DNA from: Triplophysa rosa
Taxonomy: Eukaryota > Chordata > Actinopteri > Cypriniformes > Nemacheilidae
Reading direction: 5' to 3'
Assembly: GCF_024868665.1 (NCBI RefSeq)
Contig: NC_079893.1
Span: 10,464,407-10,528,406, forward strand
DNA length: 64,000 bases
Positions within the stretch are counted from its first letter, which is position 1, and each line of letters starts with the position of its first letter. The notes beneath the pieces are model-generated. The model was not told where the DNA came from and did no database searches. It worked only from the letters and a program-made list of their open reading frames with translations. The translations under genes and the position numbers were made by a program. Positions 26,468 through 39,972 of this stretch are shown in pieces.

Positions 26468-29400
26468 TTTGCTGATGTGGTGGTTTGTTGTGTAAAATAG
26501 TTTAATCAGCAAAAACACCTTGTTCAACTAGATTTACAAGCTGCATCAAACCAGCATGAAACAGCATAAACTTCAACTTTCAGCTGGAATATGTCTCAGA
26601 GCACACACTTCCTGACTTGGTTGCTAACACAAGATCTCTACACCAGACACAAGCAGTGTGGCACAACAAATGCTTTGTTCTTAATGTGTACGGTATAGAC
26701 ACAGTGTTAGCGTTAGATAAGGTCTGGAACAGGACCAGACCTGGGCCAAACCATGACAAATAAAATCACGTCAAAGGCTCAGCTCTGCAGTGTGTTTTCA
26801 GGATCTTAATGTAGAAAGATACAGATCAGACGATTCTTCATTTTATTCGTATCTACAACAGCCCCACCTTTTATGACAACAAGGGCATAGACCTAATTCA
26901 GGACATAGATCTCATTCAGTCTATCTTTGACGAAACACACATACCCGTTACCTCGTGCACAACGCTGATGTGCGATCTCCCTATCAAGGCTTCACAATCC
27001 CCACATTCTGTCAGGGTATTGCTGTTGATTCATGTCTTTTTTCCTCTTCCACACAAACACGCACACATATGTACACGCTTCTGAATGAAGGCTTAACACT
27101 CTGTGCTGTAATTGAGGCCATGAGATATAGAGCTCTCTAACACAGAGATAAATTCCCTGTCATCCCCTCTACCTGTGCTTTGATTGGTGAAGAGATAGCG
27201 TCTCGGTGACAGCCAACAACTATACTTCAAGCGGGCTGTCAGCAGACACACATCATTTTCCATCAGCGAACCAGTCGGGCTTGTCCAGGAAACGTTCTCT
27301 TAACATTTTTGAGCGTTATTCGCGAATTCTTGACAAGCACTTTAAATAGGTATTTAATGGATGTAGATTAACCTAGCTTTAAAAATACTGAAAAACTGAA
27401 ATGGTTGCGCTTTGTGGGTGAAAAATTAAAAGGTGCGTTCAGGCATTTTCCATATTAAAAAAGTTTTAGACTTACACTAGATAAAGACTTGATTGGTTTT
27501 CACGAGATTTGATGTAATAACCTTGATTGAGAAAGCAACATATAAATCACAAAACTGGCCAAAAAAGATGTAAAAGATTTTAAGGTCTCTCTGTTTTTAT
27601 GCACTAGCTGGTATTGATTGAGTAGAAAATAGCATACCGATTAGCTTGCTAACTTACACATAGCAAAAATTAGTTACTCTCTATGCAATAACAGAAATCC
27701 TTGCTGCAAGTATGTGCTGTCAAACATCAAAATGCCCTTATCCGAAGATCAGACATTATGAAGGACTACCTAGGGGGAGTGTTTTTTCCACAGAGGAACA
27801 AATCTTGCACGACACCCTTAGCTATAATATGCTGCTGTTAGCCAATCAGTGTTATCAAGAGATTCAGGATATATCAGTGTCATCTAGAGCCCACTGTTAT
27901 AAAACGTTCAGTCACACAGCATTCGCGGCTCAGGTAGATGGCTCCAAAAGTGCCCATGACGCAAGTATGGCAGCGTCTAGGGTGGTATACTGTAAACTGC
28001 TAAATGTGCCAGACGACCAGCTGTGGCTGAAATAAATGCGAAAGCTAATGGTTAACTTTCTGTCAGCATATTAGAACAACCTGCCATTGGCAGAATTATG
28101 GAAATCTTGTTTGAAAGCCATTATTTTTGCAATTTCCTTTAAGATTCTTTGCTAATTTATTTAGACATGCCTAAGCACTACGGTTATGGATGCTGAGTTT
28201 TAACCGGTCATGCTAAAGGTTTAACAGACCATGACTTTTCCCAGCATTACCCATCACTGAGAACGTCAGACTGAGGAAAAAGAAAGGACTGGAATTATAT
28301 ATGTTGCACGTCTGAATTGATTAGCTATTTTTAACAGGTCGGTGTAAGGTTTCTACAGTATATTGCAGCCCAGTTTAATTGGAAGAGAAGGTTATATTAA
28401 AACTTCATGACATGTAATGTTAGTCTTCTGGCAGAAAATAGAACGTTTTGAGATGTAAAGACGCTGTGAGATGTGAAGTGTTGCCCTGATGGAAGAAGCA
28501 CTGATATATTTTAGTTAAGTAGATGCACTGTTACTTCAGACAGAATCTAGTGGAGCAGAAACGAAAGCATCACCCGCAATACTACCGCATAAAAGTTTTT
28601 GAAATTTTTGGAGAATCTAGTTATGTTTGGAAGAAAAAGTGCATTTCTATTTCGGTTTTGGCAGCAAACGGGGTGCATCTAATACTTTTCATTGCTTTCT
28701 GAGTTAGTCACACAGGAAGCTGCATGCACGTACTCGCTTGGCTTTTAGTCGATGCTTTGTATCCATATTAAGTTATGCGGCTCCCGTTTCTGTAAGATTC
28801 TAATAAAGTTTAGTGTCTAAAATAAAAATAATCATGGAGTTATTATTGTTTTCAGCCCTATGGTCATCTACGAGAATATTAATATTACAAGACACGGAGA
28901 GAGAATACGTTCTGTGAAAAAATCTAATATTTATCTTTACTGTAGGTAAACAATATTACTCATTTTGAAAAATTCTCAAATAAAACTGAATACAGCAATA
29001 AAAATGTCTGAAAGCTGTGCAGCCTGCATAAGCGTTCTTGTATCATATCTTTCTATCTCTCTTATATTATAATCCTGAATTAATGCCAAAACTGATAAAC
29101 AAAGTATCCGTGCCAGAGCAAACCCATGTAAAAAAAGTGTACTAAAATTACTTTATTTAATTACGCTTCCAAAAGTGTACTTAAGGTATTTTGCACATTG
29201 TACTTAATATACAAAAAATATAGTCTTTAGTACTTCTATTCATGGTGTCTCAAAATAGAACAGTTGAGTGCACTTAGTTTCTCTTAATATACAAAAAATA
29301 GTCCTTTAGTATTTTGTAGTTACAGTATTAGTGTGTCAAAATAGAGCACTTTAAATACATCTAAGTGCATTTCAGTGCACTTTTTCACCTGGGAATGCAC

Positions 29401-29922
29401 ACATGCACATTTTCAGTTGATCAATGTCTAAATGACTCCTGAAATGACTTTTTCCATTGATCAGTTTCAGCCTAACTGAACGTAAAACCACAAATGCTCA
29501 TTTCCACACACTTAGTAACGGCTGAAAAAACACAGCACATTTGTGTCACCTGAAAGGAAAATACCTTTTAAACATGCTTTTGTTTCAAGGAATAAGTTAC
29601 ACACACACAAAAAAATTGTTATTTATTTATTCACCCTCATGTATTTTTTTTAAACCATTATGAACACAGTGGGAGAAACTTTGAAGAAAGCTGATGCTGT
29701 TCCTTTTCTTATAATGAAAGTAAATTGGAACTGAGGTTAACAGTCCCTATGGGTTTTTAATGTATATTTATTTAATATATTAATAAAAGTCGTTCAGGTT
29801 TGAAACATTATTTGGGATTTGTCAATGTCAGTTTTACTTTTGGGTAAAAATAGCCATAATTACCACTTAATTCAAAAATGTTATATTTTATAGTGCTTTT
29901 AAAACTTCTGATGAGACTTCTG
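26468..29922. other. Intergenic DNA, no gene supported
   Basis: The longest frame here is 107 codons at 27712-28035 (plus strand). It has no recognisable motif, no supported splice or promoter context, and is most likely chance or a repeat remnant. Confidence 0.5.
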
Positions 29923-29930
29923 ATACATAT

Positions 29931-30659
29931 TAGGGCTGTGCAAAAATATTGATACTTAAATATTGATAATGTAACTATTGCAATATTTTTTTTTCAATAG
30001 TGTATCGATAGTGATACCTCTACTATCGATATATTTTTTTAAATCATGTCATATACATACGGCCAAAAGTAAGTGGAAGCGAGCATGGCGAAAGTAATGG
30101 AGTAATGAGTTATATAAAATAATGCTGTTTGTAGGCTTAGCAAGTCATGACACAAGTCACTTGGCTACTGCAGTGCATTAGACAAAAAGTTTATTAAGAA
30201 AAGTAACAATGACATTTATTGTGCTTTCACGGATGTGACACCAGCGCATTTACAGCACGGATGAACCAGAGGTTTTATTCTGCCATGTTCATTGTTTTAA
30301 CTGTAATGCACCACAACAGCCAAGTGACTTGCGTGACCCACCTTATTCCCCTGTGCTACCCACTTGAGGGGCGCAATCCACAGTTTGAGAACCCAAACCT
30401 CTGATCTAAAGGTCCATGCATCGCACATCATGGCCACTCTGCAGAGGTAAGGGATGTTTTTACACTTATCCTTACAGAAAACCCCCGGTGGTGCACAGCA
30501 TATTGTATTTCTAGCTCTACTTTTTACATTTTCTATTTAAAGTATTGCAATATATCGCAAATGTGTTATCGTATCGAAATACATAGCAATATATTGTATC
30601 GTGACCCATCTATCGTGATATGTATCGTATCGGGAGGCACTTGCCAATACACAGCCCTA
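29931..30659. mobile_element. hAT-type non-autonomous element (TAGGGCTGTG ends)
   Basis: The left tip TAGGGCTGTG is matched by CACAGCCCTA at the right, and both subterminal zones hold many TATCGATA/ATCGTGATA-like motifs typical of fish hAT ends. ATACATAT (29923-29930) and ATACATAG (30660-30667) form an 8-bp duplication with one mismatch. The interior has a short frame at 30219-30404 without transposase signatures. Confidence 0.8.
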
Positions 30660-32035
30660 ATACATAGTGTCCACCAACAATTTTTGTTTGATATTTCATT
30701 TTATGTCACAATCTGTTTAATTGTCAAGTATGCAAGAACCTGACAGACACAGGTTTATTTTTACACACCCACTCAGTGACTCATATCTCTAGTTTTAAAA
30801 TCTTTGCGTCAAGGACAATTATTGTAACTTATAAACATTGTTATCATTTTGTGACAGAATCAAGCAGTCGCAACATCAATTAGCTTATTTGGAGGTGTCT
30901 AATCACCCATGCTATCGTTGTAGCATATTAGTAGTCCTAAAACAAGCAATTCGTCCAATGCTGTGTTAGCGACATAAATGATTCCTCAAATCATGTAGCT
31001 TGTTAGGGTTGCTATGCTATTAATCCCCTGTGAAAAAAATCTCAAATGATTTTGTGTTTGATATGTTGTGTGTCTCTGGTCTGTTGTCTGTGCGCTATTA
31101 ATCAAGTTATTCAAGGAGCTAGCCGAGAGTGTCGACAATTACAGGGTGTTACCCCCGGCAACTCCTGGGCCTTTCCCATTATTCTACTAGAAAAGCAGAG
31201 CTTCGCCCGCTCGTGAAGTACTCATCTTTCCTCAGCCACCTACACACTTCTGCCCCACTGATAGATACATCCACACAGAGACGGGCAAGACAGTAAGAGG
31301 TTAAATGAAAGAGATGAGACAAATGGAGGCAAAAATGAGAGAAAGATAGAAGATGTTACAGAGAGAGAGAGCGAGCGAGAGAGAGAGATAGAAATCGATG
31401 GAGTCTAGTAATTACATGGTGATTTATGACTGAGAGGTGCAGTAGATCGCTTTTAATTTCACACCGTAACTCAAATTTCCCCCCCTCCATGACTGAGCAA
31501 GGTCAGTGTGTGTCTGTGTGTCCGGGGGTAGATCATTTACACACACACACTTCTGCTGAGTAGCTTCCCTGTCACTGAGATATGATCATTCTGGACACGT
31601 ATCTCACTGCCAATACAAGTCATCTCTCTTTCTCTCTTCCGTTCTTCCTCCCTCCCACCTCGCATTGTCTCTCTGGTTCCACTTCGTTTTTCTTCATCCA
31701 TCCCCCTTCTCTCTGCCACTTTCTCGCTCTCTATCGCTCCGGCCAAACCACTTTACTTTTGGCAACTGCTCTTTTGCTGAGTGTGGTAATATGAATATGA
31801 TGACATGCAGGGCTCGGGCAGTAATCACATATTTGAGATCTAATAACTGATTCATTAAGCGGTGTGACAGCGAGGTGTTTTCTCAGCATTAAGTAAACAT
31901 TTCATCTCACGGGCCCATTGCGGTTAAATTGGTATCGATCCAAAGGTTTTTGTCGTTTCTCACACTTGCGAGCTGTATTGTTTAATAGTAAGTTTGTCCG
32001 ACTGTCTCATGAGAGTGTTTTGTTGTCACAAGTAT

Positions 32036-32270
32036 GGCAGCACGATAATGGTTGAAATGATAATCACGATTATTTTGCTCGGTTTTGCTCACAATTATTA
32101 ATCACGGTTATTCTGTCAGATCTGTACACACCGTCCAAAATATGAAACATTTCTGATCTTATCGTGATGATGTTTTGTGCTTGCTAGTAACACATTAATT
32201 TCGCAACAATTATGCTTATTTAATCACAGGATGCAAAATCATGATTAAGATTCAAATACAATTAATCGTG
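32036..32270. repeat. hAT MITE remnant (GCACGATTA-type ends)
   Basis: The left end tatggcagcacgataatgg and the right end ttaatcgtgcacccctatt form imperfect inverted repeats with the subterminal atcacgattatt motif repeated in both orientations. This resembles fish hAT ends of the TAGGGGTGCACGATT type. A target duplication is not clear. Confidence 0.55.
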
Positions 32271-33442
32271 CACCCCTATTTGGAGCACCAAAGTGCCTCA
32301 TCTCTCTGTAGTAACAACCTTTTAAAAATCCACTGAAATGATTACTTGCAATAATGCTTATAATATAAACACCATAATAGTTCCAGCATTGTCACGCACT
32401 TTATTGAAATTACTTTCAAGGAGAAACTTAAATCACAGAGGACAATATATTCACCTCATATTACATTGAGAAAGATAATATTTTGACTGTTTATATGAGT
32501 TTGACTTGTCGCATCTCTATAAAAGTATGCCTTTAATTCAGGCAGAAAAAAGTAATAACATCAAAAGACAGAAAATCTGACACAGAATCAGATTTTAATT
32601 TACTGTCTATATGAGAAAAGCATTTAAATTTTTTCTCTAAGTCTCTGAGGAGTGACACCGCAGACACATTGCCTCTTAAATTGCCTTTCGATTGTGTAAT
32701 AGTTGGGTTACGTGTTATTAGTGCGTACGGTAAAGGTGCACTTTTGTGTATCAGTCACAAGTGTTCTTGTGGTTTAAACTGTAAACATGTTGAAGAAAGC
32801 ACGTGAGTTAGTGGGTGTTTGTGGAGGTGCGTGGGAGTTTGATTTGCTATTAGTGTGTGTGTGTGTGTGCATGCGTGTGTGTTTGTGTGTGTTAAGGTGG
32901 ATCATCACCTCGGTTGCTGTAGTGGTAACCCACATCCCTCTCTACCCCTCCTCCATGTTTGCAAGGAGGACGTAGGCGTATAACTGCCGACACACACGAC
33001 CTGTTCGACACACAATTCACAACTTTTCTTTGAAGTATTGATCAACTCTTCTTCAGCATCTCTCCAGCTTTCCTCTTCTTTCTTGACTTGTATAACAAAC
33101 TACAACTATAAAGAGAAGCAAATTCTGTCTCAATTTTCTCACTATAATCACGTGATTTTCTCTCTCCTGTGAAATGGAAAAAGAGTTTTGTAGAAGTTGT
33201 CTCTTTTCCATGCAACAAACCAGGTTCTACAAAAAGTGAAAGTACTACTATAGGCCTGTGCAGTATATTTCTCTGAAGATTTCTCAGTATAAGTTCTCTC
33301 ATGCTATACACATTGTAGGACATTTTTACCCTCCTTCTTATTTGCAGTTCAGCGTATTCATAAGCAATGTTTTGTGGACAGTTTTAAGACAGTTTTAAGT
33401 GGGTACAATGCCGTCAAATGTGGCTTGATGCATCTTTACCAC

Positions 33443-33690
33443 ACTGTTAAAACCCGTAAAAAAACCCGTAATGTTCTGGCACACGGTGCGGCAGAAAAGC
33501 TAATAAAAAAAAAAAAAATATGTATGTAAAATAAAGTTTATGAAAATAAAATGTACATGTTTTTCACATTATTTTAGGACCAACATGTAAATTTGCATTC
33601 TATTTCTGTAATTTGACATTTTTTACCGCATTTCAAAAATATGTGAAAATTCTGTAAATAAAAGGGTGAAATTCAATAACATTACAGTAA
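33443..33690. repeat. CTGTAAAAT-family repeat
   Basis: It shares gtaaatttgcattct, tttctgtaatttgac and aaaatatgtgaaaattctgt with the copy at 58690-58928 and, more distantly, with 5506-5690. AT-rich and non-coding. Confidence 0.6.
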
Positions 33691-34308
33691 ACCGCAGAAC
33701 CTAAGACTCACTTTTGGATCAAGCCATTTAAAGCATTAAAACAATCTGATCAATTAATAACTACTATTTAAAGCTGCAATTTGTATTTTTTATCTCTCTA
33801 TCGCCATCTATGTTTAGACATAAAATGACAGGTTACTTTACATGTTTTATGTGCGTTGAATTTTACAAATGTAGAAATCATTTCACGGATTTTAAATAAA
33901 TGCTTATGGACTGATTTTTGTGTATTTAAAATGAGATATGAAGAGTTCATTTGCAGAAACAGATAACTATTTTTTAAAATCAAGCTATTTTATTGTGCAT
34001 TCTAAAATGTAATTCATGCTATTTTATTGTGCATTCTAAGTCATTTCAATCAAACTGAGGTTGGGTTGTTTTGATCAAGTCATGATAACAAAAAATCAGT
34101 GAACTAACACAATAAACACTTTTTAACACAATAAAACACGATTTTGGGGGAAAAAAACTGTTATCTATTTTTGCTAATTAACTCTTCATATGTTAAATGT
34201 TCTCACAATTCAGTTTTCAGCATGTTTTGACATACTTATGAGAGCTATTTAATTTTAAACTTAAAATGTTTGCCCATAACCTATACATAATTATATAATG
34301 GCCGTAAC

Positions 34309-35817
34309 CAGTGGTGTGAAAAAGTGTTTGCCCCCTTCCTGATTTCGTATTTTTTTGCATGTTTGTCACACTTTAATGTTTCAGATCATCAAACAAATTT
34401 AAATATTAGTCAAAGATAACAAGTAAACACAACATGCAGTTTTTAAATGAAGGTTTTTATTATTAAGGGAAAACAAAATCCAAAACTACATGGAACTGTG
34501 TGAAAAAGTGCTTGCCCCCTAAACCTAATAATTGGTTGGGCCACCCTTAGCAGCAACAACTGCAGTCAAGCGTTTGCGATAACTTGCAATGAGTCTGTTA
34601 CAGCGCTGTGGAGGAATTTTGGTCCACTCATCTTTGCAGATTTGTTGTAATTCAGCCACATTGGAGGGTTTTCGAGCATGAACCGCCTTTTTAAGGTCAT
34701 GCCACAGCATCTCAATAGGATTCAGGTCAGGACTTTGACTAGGCCACCCCAAAGTCTTCATTTTGTTTATCTTCAGCCATTCAGAGGTGGACTTGCTGCT
34801 GTGTTTTGGATCATTGTCCTGCTGCAGAACCCAAGTTCGCTTCAGCTTGAGGTCACGAACAGATGGCCGGACATTCTCCATTAGGATTTTTTGGTAGACA
34901 GCAGAATTCATGGTTCCATTTATCACAGCAAGTCTTCCAGGTCCTGAAGCAGCAAAACAGCCCCAGACCATCACACTACCACCACATTTTACTCTTGGTA
35001 TGATGTTCTTTTTCTGAAATGCGGTGTTACTTTTACACCAGATGTAATGGGACACACACCTTCCAAAAGTCAACGTTTGTCTCGTCAGTATTTTCCCAAA
35101 AGTTTTGGGGATCATCAAGATGTTTTCTGGCAAAACTGAGACGAGCCTTTGTTCTTTTTGCTCTGCAGCGGTTTTCGTCTTGGAACTCTGCCATGCAGAC
35201 CATTTTTGCCCAGTCTCTTTCTTATGGTGGAGTCATGAACACTGACCTTAACTGAGGCAAGTGAAGCCTGCAGTTCTTTGGATGTTGTTGTGGGGTCTTT
35301 TGTGACCTCTTGGATGAGTCGTTGCTGCGCTATTGGGGTAATTTTGGTCGGCCGGCCACTCCTGGGAAGCTTCTCCACTGTTCCAAGTTTTCACCATTTG
35401 TGGATAATGGCTCTCACTGTGGTTCGCTGGAGTCCCAAAGCTTTAGAAATGGCTTTATAACCTTTTCCAGACTGATAGATCTCAATTACTTTCTTTCTCA
35501 TTTGTTTCTGAATTTCTTTGGATCTCGGCATGATGTCTAGCTTTTGAGGATTTTTTGGTCTACTTCACTTTGTCAGGCAGGTCCTATTTAAGTGATTTCT
35601 TGATTGCGAACAGGTGTGGCAGTAATCAGGCCTGGGTGTGGCTAGAGAAATTGAATATAGGTGTGATAAACCACAGTTAAGTTATGTTTTAAAAGGGGGG
35701 AAAACACTTTTTTACACAGGTCCATGTAGTTTTGGATTTTGTTTCCCCTTAATAATAAAAACCTTCATTTAAAAAAATATGAAATCAGGAAGGGGCCAAC
35801 ACTTTTTCACACCACTG
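34309..35817 (-). mobile_element. Tc1/mariner transposon, IR/DR type, inactivated
   Basis: The outer ends CAGTGGTGTGAAAAAGTG (34309) and CACTTTTTCACACCACTG (to 35817) are inverted. Inner copies of the same motif lie at 34497-34518 (tgtgtgaaaaagtgcttgcc) and 35695-35718, giving the inverted-repeat/direct-repeat layout of fish Tc1 elements. TA follows the right end directly; at the left the nearest TA is two bases away, so that border has changed. The right arm is about 85-90 bases shorter between outer and inner repeats than the left arm. The transposase on the minus strand is broken. Confidence 0.93.
34525..35531 (-). pseudogene. Tc1-like transposase pseudogene
   Basis: DDE transposase that would cut and paste the element at TA sites. 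The start ATG is at 35531 (MPRSKEIQKQMRKK). The paired-like DNA-binding region has helix-turn-helix phrases and a GRP hook-like motif (SGRPTK). Three lesions are visible: a TGA at codon 47 after IIHKW, a frameshift near 35165, and another near 35065 just after the TDET block that holds the first catalytic Asp. The last frame (to 34525) keeps GGSVMVWGCF, QQDNDPKH with the second Asp, and SPDLNPIEMLW with the Glu, ending AKGGPTNY. Intact relatives are about 340 residues. The copy cannot make active enzyme. Confidence 0.93.
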
Positions 35818-36284
35818 TATATATAAGTATAGTAGCCATATACATAAGTATAGTCACCTAGACACATACACAGTATATCATAAACTAATCTAGACTAACC
35901 TCTGTTGTAAAATATATGAATTTGGGGCTCAAGAGCTTCACCAGCGCTTAACCCTGCAAGAATGTGTCTGTGTGCGTAGGTCGTAGAAGCCTGTTGTGCC
36001 CCAGGCAAAGCAGTTAGCATTCAGCTCAGAGGCTGGCAAAGCCTTTCAGGAAAAAAGAGGCTACTCTCATACACATACATACACATGTTCTTCTCACACA
36101 CAAGAAGACATCAACACATTTTTGTCGAACTTTCACACATTAGCATGTGTGCGTTGTTTACTCCCCTGTCCCATGCTGTGTGACTGCAGGAGCGTGTCTA
36201 TATCTTAAAGAAAATCAGCCACATAGATTAGATTCACTCCACTGAAAATTATAGACAATAGTCTCCTTCACACACTCCAGATAG

Positions 36285-36414
<130 letters not shown>

Positions 36415-36593
36415 CTGCTTTCACCGGAATCCCTGCAGAGTTTTTATTTTCCTCAGAGGCCAAAACTTCCCCATAGCACCTGCCACTTTAACAAAGCAGA
36501 CACAAACACACATAGGTAGTATTACACACCCAACTCGTTTTGGGTGGAAAAAAGTCTAAATTAAATGTGCAGCACCAGGAAACACACACACAC

Positions 36594-36811
36594 GTTAGGT
36601 TTCCATGTACGCAATGGTTTTTATACTGTTTTTATACTGTACAAACTGTATCATATTCCCTACCTCTAACCCTACCCCTAAACCTAACAATCACACAAAA
36701 CTGTCTGCTCTTTTAGATTTTCAAAAAAATGTCCCCACAAGGACAAGGATTTTGGATATTGCCATCTTTGTGGGGACATTTTGTCCCCATACCGTAGGGT
36801 TTACCCTTCCC
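36594..36811. repeat. GGGGACATTTTGTCCCC-family element, copy A, bordered by CA repeats
   Basis: It contains gcaatggtttttatactg, catattccctacc and tgtggggacattttgtcccc, all shared with copy B at 39973-40200. CA runs abut both ends (acacacacacacg on the left, acgcacacacacac on the right). I recognise this as a dispersed teleost non-coding repeat, class not settled. Confidence 0.8.
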
Positions 36812-37423
36812 ACGCACACACACACATTTTTGCAGCAGAGTTTCTTATATGACTTGAGTAATGCTATGAGCCATGGTTGATTGGTTTGGCTGGTGGTGTG
36901 TGTTGAGAGAAGTTCTTCATATCTACACACACACACAGTGGCCAGTCACACTCTGTCACATTGACTTTTTTTTCTTCTCTCAATTTTGCATTTCTCCGAC
37001 AAACTGATCATACGCTTCCTCCATTTTTCTAGTCGTAGAGGTCTATCTTTCTCCTTTAAATAAGCCCACCGTATTTCCTCAACAACCCCTGCTCTCCAGA
37101 CCCACATTTTCACTAGTTCCCCCTCATTCCCCGCAGCAGTGTTTGGACGGCGGTGAGGGATTTTAATTTATAACCGCTGTAGAGAGATTCATTTCAGTAG
37201 CTGCTTAATTGGCCCTGAAACAACTTCCATTTCGAAACCAATTCCAACACTACCGCCCACCACTTGGCATGATGAGTAAAATCTTATAGTACAGTCACCA
37301 CCATTAAAAAGTCTGACAGCAGGTTTAGGTTAAAGGTTCTGTTGCAGGTGTAGGAATGGAGGACTGTCAAAAAGGGCACCAACAGAACAAAACATCAGAA
37401 TACAATACCTTGTAATGCAGTGT

Positions 37424-37468
37424 AAGTTGCTTTAGATAAAAGCGTCTGCCAAGTGCATAAAAGCAAAT
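37424..37468 (+). repeat. SINE/L2-type 3' tail fragment
   Basis: gtaagttgctttagataaaa followed by gcgtctgccaagtgcataa matches the conserved fish SINE tail with a few changes. No upstream SINE head is clear. Confidence 0.65.
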
Positions 37469-38384
37469 GCAGAAATAGCTGAATTTCCAAACTGTCCCCT
37501 GTGGAGCAATATGGAACTATCCCAAAAATATGCCTTTGAAGTCACATTACTTTAACCGATTCTGTGCTGTTGTTTTCCCACTAAAAATTATAAGTAAAAA
37601 ATGTTGGTGTTACAAAACGAAAACCAAAAGGTAAACAAGACATAAAACATATGCATGGTTCCAATACTAAAGCACACTGTTATTATTTTGAGAAAAATTC
37701 TAATTATTTGAGATAACATCTGCAAAACATAACACAACAAACAAGCAAACGAAAAGCACAAGCATAAAGCCAAAGCAGGTGATGAAAATGAAGCTTGATT
37801 TTCACGCTGAGGCAGAGGAAGACTAAAATCTCACTTTCAATAAACCACTAAGCTCAATTTACAGTACTTGGTGTGACTTAAAGCTGAATTTGCAGTTTTG
37901 TGTTATATTCTCCTCACAGCACAAGCTAGCATGCCATGATTCGCAATACGTCCTGCTGCAATTGATGCTGAAATGTACCCTTATCTGGCAATTTTAAAAA
38001 TATCTTCAGAGTTTAAAAAATGACTTACAAATACATTGCTATAAAATTTTTATCAGCACATCATTTTGAGCTTAAATGTAAACATACAGCTGGATGTTGT
38101 CAGCAGACTGTGTTTCTCTACACTTGTGATATTTAATGCAAAAAAATATTATTTACAATAGCAATTCATACACTTCCTTACTACAGTATAAGGCTTTACT
38201 AAAAGTTGTTACTATTTAATAAAAACATTTTATAAATATATGATCAATGCTACAGTAGTCTGTAACCTTTACTGCAGTGATATTTATTATTTATTATATT
38301 TTGAAGAATGTTAGCGGTACATGAATTGCATTGGTTTTGTGTCTATATAGAAGTCAAAGGGTACCACTGTTGTTCAGTTACCAA

Positions 38385-38503
38385 CATTCTTCGGAATATT
38401 TTCTTTTGTGTTCTGCAGAGAAAAGTCATACAAGTTTGAAATGAAAAGAGGGTGAGTTAATGATGATAGATTTTTTTGGGGGGGTGAACTATTACTTTAA
38501 AGG
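38385..38503. repeat. Right-end fragment of TTAA MITE family
   Basis: caagtttgaaatg, gagggtgagttaatgatga and gggtgaactattactttaa follow the same order as the right end of the element at 18904-19380. The left end is missing. Confidence 0.6.
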
Positions 38504-38571
38504 GCTAATGAAGAAATTTTAATGATTCACTTTTGTCTGCTTATACCTTTTCAAATGTTTTTTTTGTAATG

Positions 38572-39096
38572 CTTTAGATTACGGCCCGCAATGAACCGCA
38601 TAATTAAACAGGATTTACAGCGTAACTAATTGTAACAATAATGTACCTCTAATATCTGTAGGTAAAGGGGAACAATATGCAAAGTTTGGGGAATAAAGGG
38701 GTAAGAGTAAGGAAAATTTAAAAAATTGCATGCCATATAAACATCCAAATCAAACCACTCTTGAAATACTTGATTATAAGATCAACGTGGATTTAGCACA
38801 TTTTACACATTAAAATTCAGCAAAATAACTCATAATAACTCATAATTACAATAAATTATTTGTGACCAACAATCCTAAAATCGATCAAATAAAAATTGAT
38901 CCTAAAGTCAAAAAATAGTTACCCCTTAGTTTTAAAATACTTAGTCTAAATATTTTTTAATACTTCTTTATTCCCCAAACTTTGCATATTGTTTCCCTTT
39001 ACCTACTGAATGTACTGTAGAGGTAAATCACTGTTACAATTAGTTAGGTTGTAAAATCTGGTCAATTATGCGGTACATTGCGGGTCGTAATCTAAA
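38572..39096. mobile_element. Foldback element with long inverted repeats (~125 bp arms)
   Basis: The ends CTTTAGATTACGGCCCGCAA and its near complement ttgcgggtcgtaatctaaag are followed inward by complementary blocks (accgcataatt / aattatgcggt, ctaattgtaac / gttacaattag, ggtaaaggggaacaatatgc / gcatattgtttccctttacc, gcaaagtttggggaataaag / ctttattccccaaactttgc order). The spacer between arms is AT-rich without a frame. No clear target duplication was found, so superfamily is open. Confidence 0.8.
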
Positions 39097-39972
39097 GAGA
39101 TACCTTTTTTTCATTATAAAAGTATTTATATAGAGTATTTTATAGAGTTCGTATCCATTTACTTGATCTAACTTCCTGTAGTTAAAGAAGAGTTTGGAAA
39201 AGTGTCTATAAAGTATAGCAAACAGTAAGATTCATTAATCCCAGTTTCACCTGTATTTTTTAAATCTCAACAGCACTTTTTACCGTATGCTGAAGAGCAT
39301 TCCATTTTAACTTCCTCTCATCATCTTGCGTGTCGCCCACTCTCTTCTGGAGCCACATGGAAGAGATGTGAACAACATCGCAGGAAATGAAGAGGAGTAA
39401 AGACTCAATGCAATGCAGAAACGACGCAGAGCTACAGAAATCTACAGAGGACTTTAAAGGGCATGTCAAATTAACGTTCAATAGTTTAGGAATGTGATAG
39501 TAAGTCCGACAAATCTCAGAGTGTGATTTGAGGAGTGCTATGCCTATAAATACAAGAGTAATGGCAGTGGTATTCTTTCATGACAATAAATTAATGGTTG
39601 GAAGGAACCCGACGGACCTTTATACAGATTACGTTTTAGACCGGATTTCTGGAACGGGAGATAGAGCAGAGAGGTTGAGAAAGGTGAGCAAGGCAGTTTG
39701 GCAGAGAGTTGAGACATTATAGATGGAATGAGACATTGAAGTCCATCTCTATAATATACAGCACATATCAGTCACAGCACTGCCTAATTCATTATCCACA
39801 CCGCTCCACAATTATGCAGCGTCTGCAAAACAGAGCACTCGGGCACACACACTGCGTGTCACACTTTATCACCCAAGCTGAGGTCCTATCACACTAAATT
39901 ACAGCACCAATAAGACCTGTAGGCCACAGCGAACAGCCAGCATCTCTCTCTCTCTCACACACACACACACAT

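Larger units (their letters stand above)
30668..34308. other. Intergenic DNA with microsatellites and repeat remnants, no gene seen
   Basis: It contains a (GA)n tract near 31357-31388, a (GT)n tract near 32851-32892, an hAT remnant at 32036-32270 and a CTGTAAAAT-family copy at 33443-33690. Other frames are short or low complexity. Confidence 0.5.

Noticed and set aside
27712..28035. 107-codon plus-strand frame
   Set aside because: No motif, promoter, splice sites or family resemblance; its length is reachable by chance in 64 kb.
34678..35255. Plus-strand frames over the Tc1 element
   Set aside because: Antisense to the recognised transposase, so not independent genes.
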